DNA from: Gnetum montanum
Lineage: Eukaryota > Streptophyta > Gnetopsida > Gnetales > Gnetaceae
NCBI GenBank assembly: GCA_015680685.1
Contig: MNCI01011471.1
Span: 20,764-70,596, forward strand
DNA: 49,833 bases
Direction of reading: 5' to 3'
Shown here: in pieces, positions 1 to 9,431 of the stretch
Layout: every line of letters starts with the position of its first letter
How positions within the stretch are numbered: the first letter of the stretch is position 1
The notes under the pieces: generated by a model
What the model saw: only the letters and a program-made list of their open reading frames with translations
Databases searched by the model: none
What the model was told of the DNA's origin: nothing
Translations under genes and position numbers: made by a program

Positions 1-977
1 CGTGACCTAGTCTCCATCCTCAAACATCTGTTTGGCTTGGTCTTGTGGCTGCACTGGTCGTGTCCTCCGAACCGGCAGTCCTCCTCCTGGTGGCCGGGTT
101 TCCCACAGCAAGCACATTCATCTCCTTTGCCCTCTCGGGCCTTTGTTCTGCGTTCCAGGCCTGGCTCAACCTCCAGGTTCTCAAACTCGACTCGGAGGTG
201 TTCCTCCCCGCCTGGGAGCTCCAGAATGATTTCTTGGATGAGGTCCTCATCTGATAGCCCTTGCCACACGCAGAAACAGGCAAAGCCCATCTACGCCATT
301 GATTGGGTGATGCTATCGAAGGTAATAAACTCGCCAAAGAACCCTGCCACCTTCTCCAGGAATTCCAGGTTCCACATTTCCCATGGGATCCTGGAAATCT
401 GCATCCACACTAGGGCCTTGGTGAACAGGTTTGCCTCACAGTGCGCCCTCAGGCGCGACGGAGTTAGAGCTAGCCCTCGAGCCCCATAAAACCACGGTCC
501 CCCCAACATCACCGAGTCCCTAGCTTGCTGGGACGGAAAGACGAATAGAAGCAAAGTCTCGGACAAACTCCGCACTTCCACTTGGCCAACCTTCCAGTGC
601 TCTTGCACCCACTTGCGGATTAACTCCATCCGCAGGTGAACACCTTTGGAAATGAAACGGCCAATGAGGCTTCGTTGCATGGTATGGACCCCTTCTGTTG
701 GGGACTTGCTGACCTGGAGGCGCAGGGTGTGGTCAGCCTGGGAGTGTGCTTCGATACCCCCATCCAGCGCCCGCACCCCTTCCCCCTCACGAGCTTGTGT
801 GGCCCAACCCGAGTTCTCCCCATCGCCTCTGCCCTCCCCCACTTTCGTCGGGCTCTCTCCTCCTTTGTCTGTTGGCTGCTGCTGCGCTCCAGTGCTTGCC
901 CGCTGTGTCTGCTGTTGCTGCAATTCGGCGCCTGCCTGCCGTTCCTCCTACTGCTGCTGCTCCTGCTGTTGCTCCAT
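1..977 (-). pseudogene. LINE ORF1 (DUF4283 + CCHC knuckle), 5' part of an element leaving the window
   Basis: This is the nucleic-acid-binding ORF1 of a plant L1-type LINE, read right to left from an ATG at 977-975. The N-terminus is Gln-rich. A DUF4283 domain follows (about 710-250), with the typical stretches LIGRFISKG, LLLFVFPSQQ, GGPWFYGARGLAL and VWMQISRIPWEMW. A perfect CX2CX4HX4C zinc knuckle (CACCGKPGHQEEDC) lies at 116-75 in the same frame. Two in-frame TAG codons break it: 950-948, inside a run of CAG (Gln) codons, and 293-291, where the homologous ORF1 at 32 kb has Trp. No frameshift is visible. ORF2 would lie left of position 1. Orientation and domain order are seen directly; the family assignment rests on known DUF4283/zf-CCHC architecture. 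Confidence 0.85.
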
Positions 978-1560
978 TCTGTTTTTCAGGGTTGAGGCTG
1001 CCGCCTGATTTTTTGCAGCTGCGGAATGAGTTTTTATTTTTATTTTGTTATTGAGGGTGAAATTTTGAGATTCTAGTGCAGTACAGAGCAAGAACAGAGG
1101 AGCTTCCTATGGGTTGTGGGTCAGTTTTGGATTTTTTTTTTCAATTCAGGGGCAGGGCTGTTTTGAGTTATTGGTTATTGGTTTTTGGGATTCTCTAAGA
1201 GTTTTTTGGTGGGTTTATTTGGGATTTGAGAATAATGCATTAAAGAATTTCTCCTTAGCAATTGTTCTGAAATGATAATGAATTTCTCTATAGAGATTGC
1301 TATTCCTTTAAAAAGCATCCCAAAGAAATGTATGCGAGAATGTTATTTTTGGGTTTTTTAATGGATGATGTACAGTGTATGGATGTATGAGAAAGGATGC
1401 TGGAGAACATATCATGATGCATACACGTGAGAAAATAATTTTTGGCACTGGAAAAAGTTGAGGGTACCTTAGAAAATAATTCATGGTACCAAGGCAAGGG
1501 TGTTGCATTGGAAAGTGCATTAATACGCTAGGTCAGGAAGTGCATTAATACCCCATTTGG
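978..1560. other. No recognisable gene; probable LINE untranslated sequence
   Basis: This AT-rich stretch lies between the ORF1 start of the LINE leaving at the left edge and the remnant of the next reverse-strand LINE. Its right part probably includes the 5' untranslated region of the first element. A T10 run at 1132-1141 could be the A-tail of a reverse-strand insertion, but the 3'-end motif of the main LINE family is not next to it. Open frames here have no recognisable domain. Confidence 0.4.
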
Positions 1561-1839
1561 AAGAAAATACCGTTCTTTGGAGCAATGTGTCAATTTGGCT
1601 CTTCATTCCGACCCTTAGCTCATTATGGAGAGGACAGCCTAGGAGACTATCAATGGCCTCTAGGAGAGGTTATTAACCACCCGGTGGAAACGAGTATGAT
1701 CATGTTACCAGTGTTTATACAATTCTGCTGCATCATTCCATTGTTGCACAGGAGAAAATTCTATTTGACAATGCAGACAGTCACCAAAAGGTCATTCATC
1801 TGATGGTACCTCCAACTAGTTAGGTTCTATGAGAGGTAC

Positions 1840-3060
1840 CTTCCCCATAATACCTGTGATCTTCCAACAAGCTCTAGAAATTTGCCGTGGAGCCTTCATC
1901 GTTGATTAAATTTGGTGTTTGTTGAAGAGCACATTGTGAAGATGAATCCTGACCTTCCAAAATGTCAACCTGTTGAAGGCATCACCTGATAAACCTGGTT
2001 TAGTAAAGGCTTCTTGAATTGCTTCAGGGGTAATGTGGAGTAAATTATATAATGCTTGCATCCTAGGACATGCAGTGGAGAAGTGCTACATGTCCTCCGC
2101 TAGTTGCCTGAAAATGGCACATTTCATGTCAACATTATTTTTCCACTTGTTGAGACTGCTTTTGTTCAGTATCGCATTTCTTTTCAGCAATCTTAAAACA
2201 TTTTTTATTTTCAAACAGTTTGCCCTTTCAACCCTTTTTCTGAATTAGCTGTTGAAGCGTATTTCTTTTGTAGTGTTGGTTGATTTGATGGGGGCAGTCT
2301 TGCCGACAACTCTTCCAACTCCTTGGGCATTGCACAAATACCGTTACAAAGGGCTGAATTGTCCTGGCTGCATTCCCATATTTTTTTACTAGTGGTTTAA
2401 CAGATTTTTCCATGAGGTCTCTTCTGCCTTAATGATGCAGTTGATTAATCTGGCCATTCCAATAATAGCAACATCCTCAAAGTTTTGCATGCTCCATGCT
2501 CCTGCACTCTAGGTTTGGTGATTTCAGTCTATTTAACAAAGTGAATTATTCATTTTTTCTTACCACCTGATCACAAAAAAATTCTTGATGTTCCTATCAT
2601 TAAGTTTGATGATTTACTTCCAATTCCTCTTTGCGGCAATGGGGGAGGGGGAGGACCTAAGAGCACACAAAACAGGCAGTAGTTGTGAGGACAAAGTTAG
2701 CAAGAATGATCCTGGCTTTACTGGATAGGAAAATGTTAGTCCATGAGTACTCATTCTAGTCCTTCCATGTGTTAGTATGATGCCACTTGTGAATAGGGAT
2801 ACTAAGGTAGATGTTATTGTCATTGCCTTCAGCCATAGCCAGAGTGTAGTGGATATAATTTTTGGTATTAATAGGAGGGTTAGTAAGGTAAGCCTTGGAT
2901 TTGCCCAAATTAATTTGCAAACCCGTCTCAATGGACATTTTATGCAGGCTTCTTTATATGGACAAGGCTTCCCTAACCGAAAATGGGTAGCAAAGTTGAT
3001 TACTTGGCTGATCCGTAGACCATGAATGCCTTGCTGCTGCGAATAGAGTTTATGCACACA
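1840..3060 (-). pseudogene. Diverged LINE reverse transcriptase C-terminal half with zinc-binding end
   Basis: Reverse-strand remnant of a LINE ORF2. The part after the RT catalytic site reads GLQINLGKSKAYLTN (about 2925-2880), followed by a degraded thumb (INTKNYIHYTLAMAEG, then YLSIPI). After about 400 bases of poor similarity comes the zf-RVT-like end: KIKNVLRLL, KCAIFRQLAEDM, a TAG in place of Trp, then HFSTACPRM (about 2215-2065). Frames change between segments, so indels have accumulated. It is clearly more diverged from the main LINE family of the window and probably another lineage. A weak match to the LINE tail (ACWKITGIMGKVPLIEPN) continues to about 1830. Both ends are uncertain. 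Confidence 0.65.
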
Positions 3061-3138
3061 AATGCACTACTGTAGCTACCATCTACCCACTAAGGAAAAA
3101 TTTCTAAGCATGTTCGTTCAAAGACTTTTTTTTTATGG

Positions 3139-3150
3139 AATTCACTATGA
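3139..3150. repeat. Left target-site duplication of the 3.15-5.18 kb LINE
   Basis: AATTCACTATGA lies directly outside the T-run of the reverse-strand LINE. It matches AATTCACTGTAA at 5183-5194 at 10 of 12 positions, with the first eight identical. Confidence 0.7.
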
Positions 3151-5182
3151 TTTTTTGAGAAAAGTTCAGGTCATTAATTAGTTAGCGAGAAAATTTACAA
3201 TTTGGGATATACATCAACCCTAGTGGGCCAGAACCTAGGGGTGGAAATACCCAAACCAAAAATGGGGGTAAGAAAACCTCCACCCTCCAAAAGGAAAAGA
3301 GAAGAAAAGTTGGGGGGTGGGGGACCACCCAACACAAATGGGAGCCTCCACATCAAAACAGGAGGGCAATCCCCACCCCCCTCACCTCCCCCACCACACC
3401 CCCCCAAGTCAACTCACCACCTCCAACAACAATGTGAAAAAACCTCTCCACCCCTAACACCTCCCCTCAACAAAATTGGAGTGTCAAGTCAACAAAACAA
3501 TTCCAGGCATCAACAACCACCCAACCCCCACCTGTCCAAAAAAGACAAACCTTACCACGAAATAACAAAAAGCCAAACCACACAACTGTAACCTATAAAT
3601 GAACAGGAAGACATGTGCAGGTGTAGAAAGTCCCCTCTTGAGAGTGAACAACATTGAGAACCACACGGTGTTTCTTCGAGTCCACAAAAGCCGTTGCCTC
3701 CTGAAAATTTTTGAAGGCCTCCTCCTTCCTAGCATATTCCTCTACATTTCCCACCCCATCCAGATGCAGCTCTTGGCCCCTGTGTCGAATATGCCTTCGT
3801 AGTACATACCATGATGTGTTCTACCCAATGTCCATGATGACATACAGGCATCAAACTTACTGCAGCTGTGACCTAGCACTCTGCTCATGGGCACTGTCCA
3901 GTTGTTGTTGTATATGGGTGGCCTCCTCCTCCTTTCATGCCTTCCTCTTCTACTTCTTCTCCCTCAGTTCTTGGAGCCTTGCCTCTTGTCGGAGCTGCGT
4001 CCTCAGGCTCTCGCATAGCTTCGCTTCGAAGGCCTCCCTAGCCGTGGCCTCAGGTAGGTTTGGCCGCCATTGCTCCTCCCTAGCCACTTCAATATGCCAA
4101 CATTCCGTCTTCTCTAGCTGCCACTGGAAATCCTCCTCACATGTCATCCATTAGGTCTCCCAGGCAGCCTTCTCCTCCTCCCATGCCTAGTTCACCGCCT
4201 CCTCAATGGCCTCAGCCAGGATAGTATCCATTCGGGGAGACCTTGGGCCCCCAAAAATCCATGAGCCCACCTCCAATAGCCTATCCCTTGCATGGTCCCT
4301 TGACCCCTCCTCCCCACTCAACCCTTGTGGGGGAGAAGCCTGCAACTCTAGTGAAGAAAATTGGTGGCTTGGCTTACCCACCTTGTTCGGTGACTCCAAC
4401 CTAGCCTTCAAATCAGCCTCACCCTCCTCTGAGTTGCTAGTTAGATCAACCACCATCGGTAGTACACATCATGAGCATTGGCACCCATAAACTGGCCACA
4501 CAAGTGTACTAGAAGTTGGGGGAGGGGCCCCCATTTGCGATGCCCTCCAAAGTGCCAAAATCAATCTTGAATGACACCCTCGGTGCTGGTACTGCAATGT
4601 ATCCAAGAAAAAACGTGGCAAATTGACCGTGCATCCCAGCCATGTGTAATGCATGAAGGTGAAATGCAACTCCTACAGTTTCGAAACGTTGCTGAATTGG
4701 ACAAAGAACCACTCAACCAACTTTGCTGCGTCTTGCCACAGCTCAGAAAGCACTGACTTAAGAAACTAGCCACTCCTAGTCTTGGAAATGATCCCTAAAA
4801 AGAAAACCTTTGCATCTTGTAGGTTGTGCCCCTTGGGAGGGATCACTTCACCACCCATTGGCACCCCCAACAACCCAGCAATCAACTCCTCTGTGATCAC
4901 GATCCAGACTCTCCTAAACAAAGTAATGTCTCCCATCCAGTTAATGAAAAAAGCCTCATTGGCCAAGTCCGGCTCCCCTTGTGGCAAGGGTAGCATGTCA
5001 GGCCATCCAACTTTGGTCACCATACCTTGAAGCACCAGATTGGCCCGATAGCCATCACAAGGTGGCTCGAAGGTTGGGATCACCCCCATGGCTGCTTGTA
5101 CCTCTTTCGACAATTGAATTCCTTCAGCAGCAATTTGGGCTGGTGGAGGTAACAGTTGCAGTTGAAAGATATGGTGGTTCAT
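3151..5182 (-). mobile_element. 5'-truncated LINE of the main family, with A-tail and TSDs
   Basis: The insertion is defined at both ends. On the reverse strand the 3' end reads TTAATGACCTGAACTTTTCT then CAAAAAA, the terminal motif shared by other LINE copies here. The 5' end is cut within ORF2, just after the zinc-binding region, at ...NHHIFQ. Imperfect 12-bp direct repeats (3139-3150 and 5183-5194) flank it. 5' truncation with variable A-tail and TSDs is the hallmark of target-primed reverse transcription. The 3' untranslated region (3592-3151) is C-rich on the + strand around 3370-3420. Confidence 0.8.
3593..5182 (-). pseudogene. LINE ORF2 C-terminal extension: mobile-domain-like region, coiled coil, terminal module
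   Basis: The whole stretch is one reading frame on the reverse strand, broken only by stop codons. In order: AAMGVIPTFEP and the mobile-domain-like part (about 5110-4560; GEPDLANEAFFINWMGD, then VITEELIAGLLGVP, NLQDAKVFFLG and GCTVNLPRFFLDTL), an acidic linker with VVDLTSNSEE (4456-4190), a coiled coil rich in Glu, Gln and Arg (4150-3900), and the terminal module (CLYVIMDIG, WYVLRRHIRHRGQELHLDG, AFKNFQEATAFVDSKKHR). It ends LPVHL and then TAG at 3595-3593, matching the LPWHL end of the 24-kb copy. Internal stops are mostly TAG. The function of the extension is unknown. Confidence 0.75.
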
Positions 5183-5194
5183 AATTCACTGTAA
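5183..5194. repeat. Right target-site duplication of the 3.15-5.18 kb LINE
   Basis: AATTCACTGTAA begins at the base after the truncated 5' end of the reverse-strand LINE and pairs with 3139-3150 (10 of 12 identical). Confidence 0.7.
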
Positions 5195-5659
5195 TTGAAT
5201 GGTTAATAGTTGTGATTTTTACTGGAAATTTTACAACTTTTTACTTTTCTGTTTCTAGGATTTTCTACTCTAGGGGCTCTACCAAGGTTTGTTGACTTGC
5301 AATACTAACACATAAGTTTGAGTGATCAACATTTCAGGAAGGAGTAACGTTTGATAATTCACATAGCTATGTATTTCCAATTTGTAATTTTTGAATTTCA
5401 TCTAGTTAATCACAATACAAATGTTACAATTGTAAGTTTGGAATAATCAACTTTGATGTAGGAAAATATGCTAGGTAAATGAACTATTGTTGACTATTTG
5501 GGCTTTCAATTACAAGTATTACAAATATTGTGGAGGAATTGTGGTTGCTAGTCCGTGCAATTACAAGTATCATGGAGGAATTGTTCTCAAATAGAAAACG
5601 CTCAAGTAGAAAGAAAACAAACAAATTTCCTATCATCATCATCATCTTAGCTTTGTGCT
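5195..5659. other. AT-rich intergenic sequence with short imperfect repeats
   Basis: No coding signal. A motif of the type ATTACAAGTAT...TGGAGGAATTGT occurs twice (about 5510-5545 and 5560-5585), and a short ATC microsatellite lies at 5633-5645. Nothing else stands out. Confidence 0.5.
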
Positions 5660-6801
5660 AACAAAATGGAGGTGGAGAAGGTTGTGGCTGAGGCGATAGC
5701 AAAATCTCTAAGGGAGTGTGTGACTGCAATGCAGGAGAGGGTAATTGAGGGGGCTATGGAGTAGGCTAGGTGAGAGGAGAGGCATGTTTGGGAGGCCAAA
5801 TGGGAGGCCTGGGAATAGGAGTTTGAGCATCATCTAGGTCTAGCGAAGCACAAATTTGCTAAGTGAGAGAAAGAGTTGAAGCGGAGTTGGGAGCTGCAGG
5901 AGTCAACGAGCCAAGTAGTGCTTGAAGACTCTCTTAGGGAGCAGTTTAGAGCAGAGCTTAGGCAAAAGGAGACACACAGTGCCAAGAGGGATTGAGCTGA
6001 GCAGGAGTGGTAGGAGTTGGAGTAGTGGAAGGCAGATGAGATATAGAGATAGCTGGATTATGTGCATGAGTGGGAAGTTCGGATGTGGTTGCAGTCAGGC
6101 AAGTGTCCATATGTGGTTTTGGACATTTGTTGCAACACATCTTGGATGGTGTTGCGCAGACATATTAGGAGGACCATTGCTAAACTTCATCCTCACAAGA
6201 AGGGGACAACTGAGGAGTGTGCGCACAAGGTTAAGGCTGCAAAGGAGTTTTAGCAAGTGGTGGTGTTTGTTGACACTAAATGCCACCACACAGTGCTAGA
6301 TGTTATTCACACCTAGGAGTGGCCAACTTATCCTTGTGTATGATTACCTAGGCAACTTTGACTGCAGCTGATAGGGTTGGGCTGGGATGGCCTTTTGGTC
6401 TCTTGGCTTTTTGTTGCCTGTTGGGGTCGGCTGTGGTACCTGGAGCTGGATTGATCTCACTTGTTGACACAGGATTTTGTTGATTGTAGCTAATTGACGA
6501 ATGCTTACAGGTTTGCAGGAAGGTTATTGTAGAAGGGTCGACGTTGGCCAAGGGGATTTATCTCCCCTCCCTAAGTGGATGTGATGGGGTTATGGGGAGA
6601 CTGATGTTTTTTGTCTGAATTTTTCTCTACAAGGAGTTATTCCCCCTCTTTGGGGGTGGTGTGACGGGGGTGTGGGCAGGGAAGGGCCCACACATTTGAT
6701 CTGAATGTTGCTGATTGTACGTATTCTGATTTTATTAATACTATTTTGCCCAACCTTTGCACCAAAAAAAAAGAAAAAAGAAAAAAAGAAAAAAAAAAAA
6801 A
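5660..6801 (+). mobile_element. 5'-truncated LINE, C-terminal coding end plus 3' UTR and A-tail
   Basis: The forward-strand element ends TTAATACTATTTTGCCCAAC followed by CTTTGCACC and a G-interrupted A-tail at 6763-6801, the same arrangement as the 24.6-kb LINE. A candidate target-site duplication AACAAAATGG occurs at 5660-5669 and 6812-6821, with a few extra A-rich bases before the right copy. The coding part is only the coiled coil and terminal module, so the copy is truncated deep in ORF2. The 3' UTR runs from about 6330 to 6760 and carries two near-repeats of a TCCCC...GGTGTGAyGGGGKTRTGGG block. Confidence 0.65.
5668..6350 (+). pseudogene. LINE ORF2 end: coiled coil and terminal module
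   Basis: The first half reads as a charged helix (VEKVVAEAIAKSLRECV ... EERHVWEAKWEAWE), with repeated stops, mostly TAG. The terminal module follows at about 6095-6335: GKCPYVVLDICCN, WMVLRRHIRR, LHPHKKGTTEECAHKVKAA, VVVFVDTKCHHTVLDVIHT, EWPTYPCV. The same module occurs at 3.6-3.9, 13.3-13.5, 14.8-15.0, 24.0-24.25 and 27.3-27.6 kb. I do not recognise it as a named domain. Its repeated conservation next to LINE 3' ends shows it belongs to the element. Confidence 0.7.
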
Positions 6802-6821
6802 CAGAAATCAAAACAAAATGG

Positions 6822-8120
6822 GGTTGGCTAAAACAAATGCTCTATGCAAACCAAAATATGTCTTTTCAAAGCATTTCTTAGCTTAAAAAAGATCTAATGA
6901 AATGTAATCATCCTCTTTTGTCTCTTTTCATTCAATGTGTACATAAGGTCATTTCAAGTGCACATGCCAATTAAATTCAGAATTAATTTTGTGTGGGCAT
7001 GTCCACTGAAGGGGTAATCATGCACATAATAACTTGAAGGGGTAATCCTGCAGTCATTGTTATTTAACTTTCCTTTGATATTTGATTGTGGCTTCTGAAA
7101 GTTGTATTATTGCCAGAGCATGATTTTATATGTTGATTTAATTAGAAGGATATTTAAAGAAGTTAAATAGCTTCTATGATCTTATTAACAGACTAGACAT
7201 CCCTTATATTATACGGTTATTTTTCTCAACATCAAAGAACATTGTTTTTTCTTTTTACATGTTATTCTTTTGCCTAGAAAAACTGTGTATTGAAGTTAGC
7301 ATAGTGGAGTATTTGGTAACTGCATCACTAAAGGGAAATGAGGTCTATTTTGTTAACCAAATCAATGTGATGAACACTTGTTTTCGAATCTAGTTTTTCA
7401 ACCATATTTGATTGATGTTATGTGAGTTTTTTTTAATAAATTTTTTGGTGAACAAAAAGCAGATGTTACTATCGAGATGCATTGAGTTAACTGTCATTGC
7501 AATCACCCATGGATTAAATGAGGTCTGGATTTCTAATCAGGTTTGTGTTATTCATTACCTAAGAAAGTTAAAGCTCCATTTTTAACTGTTATGAGTAAGT
7601 TTAGTTTTTTTTTATTGTTAAAACAATGTATCGACAATGTGAATTTCATTTAAAAATGGTGGACCAGCGATATCTTCAGTTTGGATATCATTTGCTAATT
7701 GATAGATGGCAGACTTTAATGGTGTGCTGTATAGTATGTTAATGTGACATAAAAATGGTGTGTACTGTATGTTTCAGATGCGCATGTAATAAGGATTAGT
7801 TTATTATATTATGTAAATGTAATATATGTAAATATTCTTTCAACTTTTGATGGCATTGTGTGCCTCAACAATGTAATCGTATATTTGGCCTGATGTTTGA
7901 AATGGGAAAAAAACGAAGAAGCTGAGTTTCCATTAATTTCTTTTTAATTCTCATGGATGTTTGAACAAAACAGAAAATGGAATACATGGGAAAAAGGTTC
8001 AATTCATTGAGGAATAGAGGACATCAGAGGCATGGAACTTAATGACAGCATGAGGAATGGTACCCGCTTCTTGAAGCCTGCTTACCAATTCTGAGTATGT
8101 GGTCAATTGGGCTGTTTCAC
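6822..8120. other. AT-rich intergenic sequence, nothing recognised
   Basis: About 1.3 kb with frequent stops in all frames and no domain, terminal repeat or RNA-gene signature that I can support. Confidence 0.5.
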
Positions 8121-8216
8121 TTTAGAAGGATCATGATGGAATTATTATCTTGGAGTATGTGATCGTCATTTAGAAGGATCATGATGGAATTATTATCTTG
8201 GAGTATGTGATCGTCA
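8121..8216. repeat. Perfect or near-perfect 2 x 48-bp tandem duplication
   Basis: A 48-base unit starting TTAGAAGGATCATGATGG is present at 8121-8168 and again at 8169-8216. Both copies end in GAGTATGTGATCGTCA. The second runs straight into the SINE-like segment. Confidence 0.85.
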
Positions 8217-8405
8217 TTTGGAGTGGTGGTAAGGTATTTGTTTCTCAAGTTGGAAGATGTGGGTTCAAGCTTGGGTGCAACTACTCAAAGAGGTTAGGCT
8301 TTTGCTTATCCATTGACCCTCTTGAGACCCCACTTGGTGGGATGAACATTGAAGCTTTAGGTGATGATCTTGTTTTTCCAAAAACAATAACCTATAATAA
8401 ATCTT
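8205..8405 (+). mobile_element. Candidate tRNA-derived SINE
   Basis: The head has the look of a pol III split promoter: an A-box-like GGAGTGGTGGTAAGG followed about 30 bases later by a B-box-like GTGGGTTCAAGCTTGGGTGC. The body then has no open frame of interest. This combination and spacing is typical of plant tRNA-derived SINEs. No clear tail or target-site duplication was found, so the 3' boundary is a guess. Confidence 0.4.
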
Positions 8406-8689
8406 AACCAACTTTTAATTGATTAGAACAATAAATTAAATTGTTGTACATTTGACATGAGGTTTTACCTACTATGGAACACATGCAATGATAAAAATGT
8501 AGCGAATTCCTCAGCATAAACTGATTGCAATAAATTAAATGCTAAATTTAACATTGCCATGATATTCTTGTAGGAATATGGTGGAATAGCAACAACAAAT
8601 ATTATTCTTGAGTGTATTTGTTGTCATAGGACAAGTTTAGCGAATTGAAAATTATTTTAGTTAGTATGCCATCAACTAAATATAATATT

Positions 8690-9060
8690 ACAAAGGCTTC
8701 ATTAAACCTGCTCATGGAGCTTTCCATGGTGGATTTCCAAATCTTGGGTTGCAATTATACATGGAACAATAGACGCAAATAGGGTGAGTGGGTTATGATT
8801 AGGATTGATAGGCCTTGGGTTAGTGCTAAGTTAATGATTCAATGGGATTTTCATCTCTTGGTGTTGGATAGGTTATCCTCTAACTGCAAGCTATGCCTAC
8901 ATTCCTTTGGTCAGCTTGTTGGTGGTTTCACTTGCTTTAGGTTCAAATGTACTTGGCTTGGGAAGGTGGTCTTATGGGAGGTAGTGTAGTAGATATGGGA
9001 TGATGAAGACATTAACACATCTTTTTGAGGTAAATTGTACTTTCAATGTGTTTAAGGGTC
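8690..9060 (+). pseudogene. LINE endonuclease fragment (C-terminal part)
   Basis: The frame MVDFQILGCNYTWNN, GEWVMIRIDRPWVSAKLM, FGQLVGGFTCFRFKCTWLG and KVVLWEVV matches the end of the apurinic-type endonuclease of plant L1 elements, where a YTWxN motif, an (L/I)DR motif and FRFE..WL precede the linker to the reverse transcriptase. A TAG follows RRK at about 8778, and the SDH catalytic motif is not recognisable. It is isolated: no ORF1 upstream and no RT downstream in this orientation. A remnant of the linker may continue to about 9300. Confidence 0.6.
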
Positions 9061-9430
9061 ATTAGGACTTTGCGATATCAATTTGGATGTCATTTGGATG
9101 GGATTTCCATTTCGGGTAGGCTATTGCTAGGGACTACTTGTTGCAACAACTTGCAGTTTAGAGACTATCGGCTTATGCTACACCTAGTAGCTTGCAATTT
9201 GAAGAAAAGTCACTTTTGAGATGTTTTGGATGATTTATCAGTGCAAGAAAGTGTAAGTTGCAACCTACTCATAGTGGAGGATTGCTAGGAAGGTGTGGAT
9301 TGTAATTTGGTCATAGTTGGAAGTCAACATATGCATTTGTTTGAAATTGTTGGCTCATGCTGGTCGTAGATTGGTTGCAGTTTGAAATTGCTAGCTCATG
9401 ATACTTGTAGTAGCTCATAGTTTGTAAAAA
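9061..9430. other. Degenerate spacer with short repeats of a GTTTGAAATTG...CTAGCTCATG type
   Basis: Between the endonuclease scrap and the reverse-strand LINE. Imperfect direct repeats of TTGAAATTGYTRGCTCATG occur at about 9338-9360 and 9380-9402. No domain is visible. Confidence 0.4.
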
Positions 9431-9431
9431 G

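Noticed and set aside
1132-1141. T10 run as the A-tail of the 1.8-3.1 kb reverse LINE
   Set aside because: The family end motif is absent, and several hundred bases without LINE similarity intervene.
1300-1520. Reverse-strand frames of 65-70 codons
   Set aside because: No similarity to LINE motifs and no start or context; short AT-rich open frames are expected by chance.
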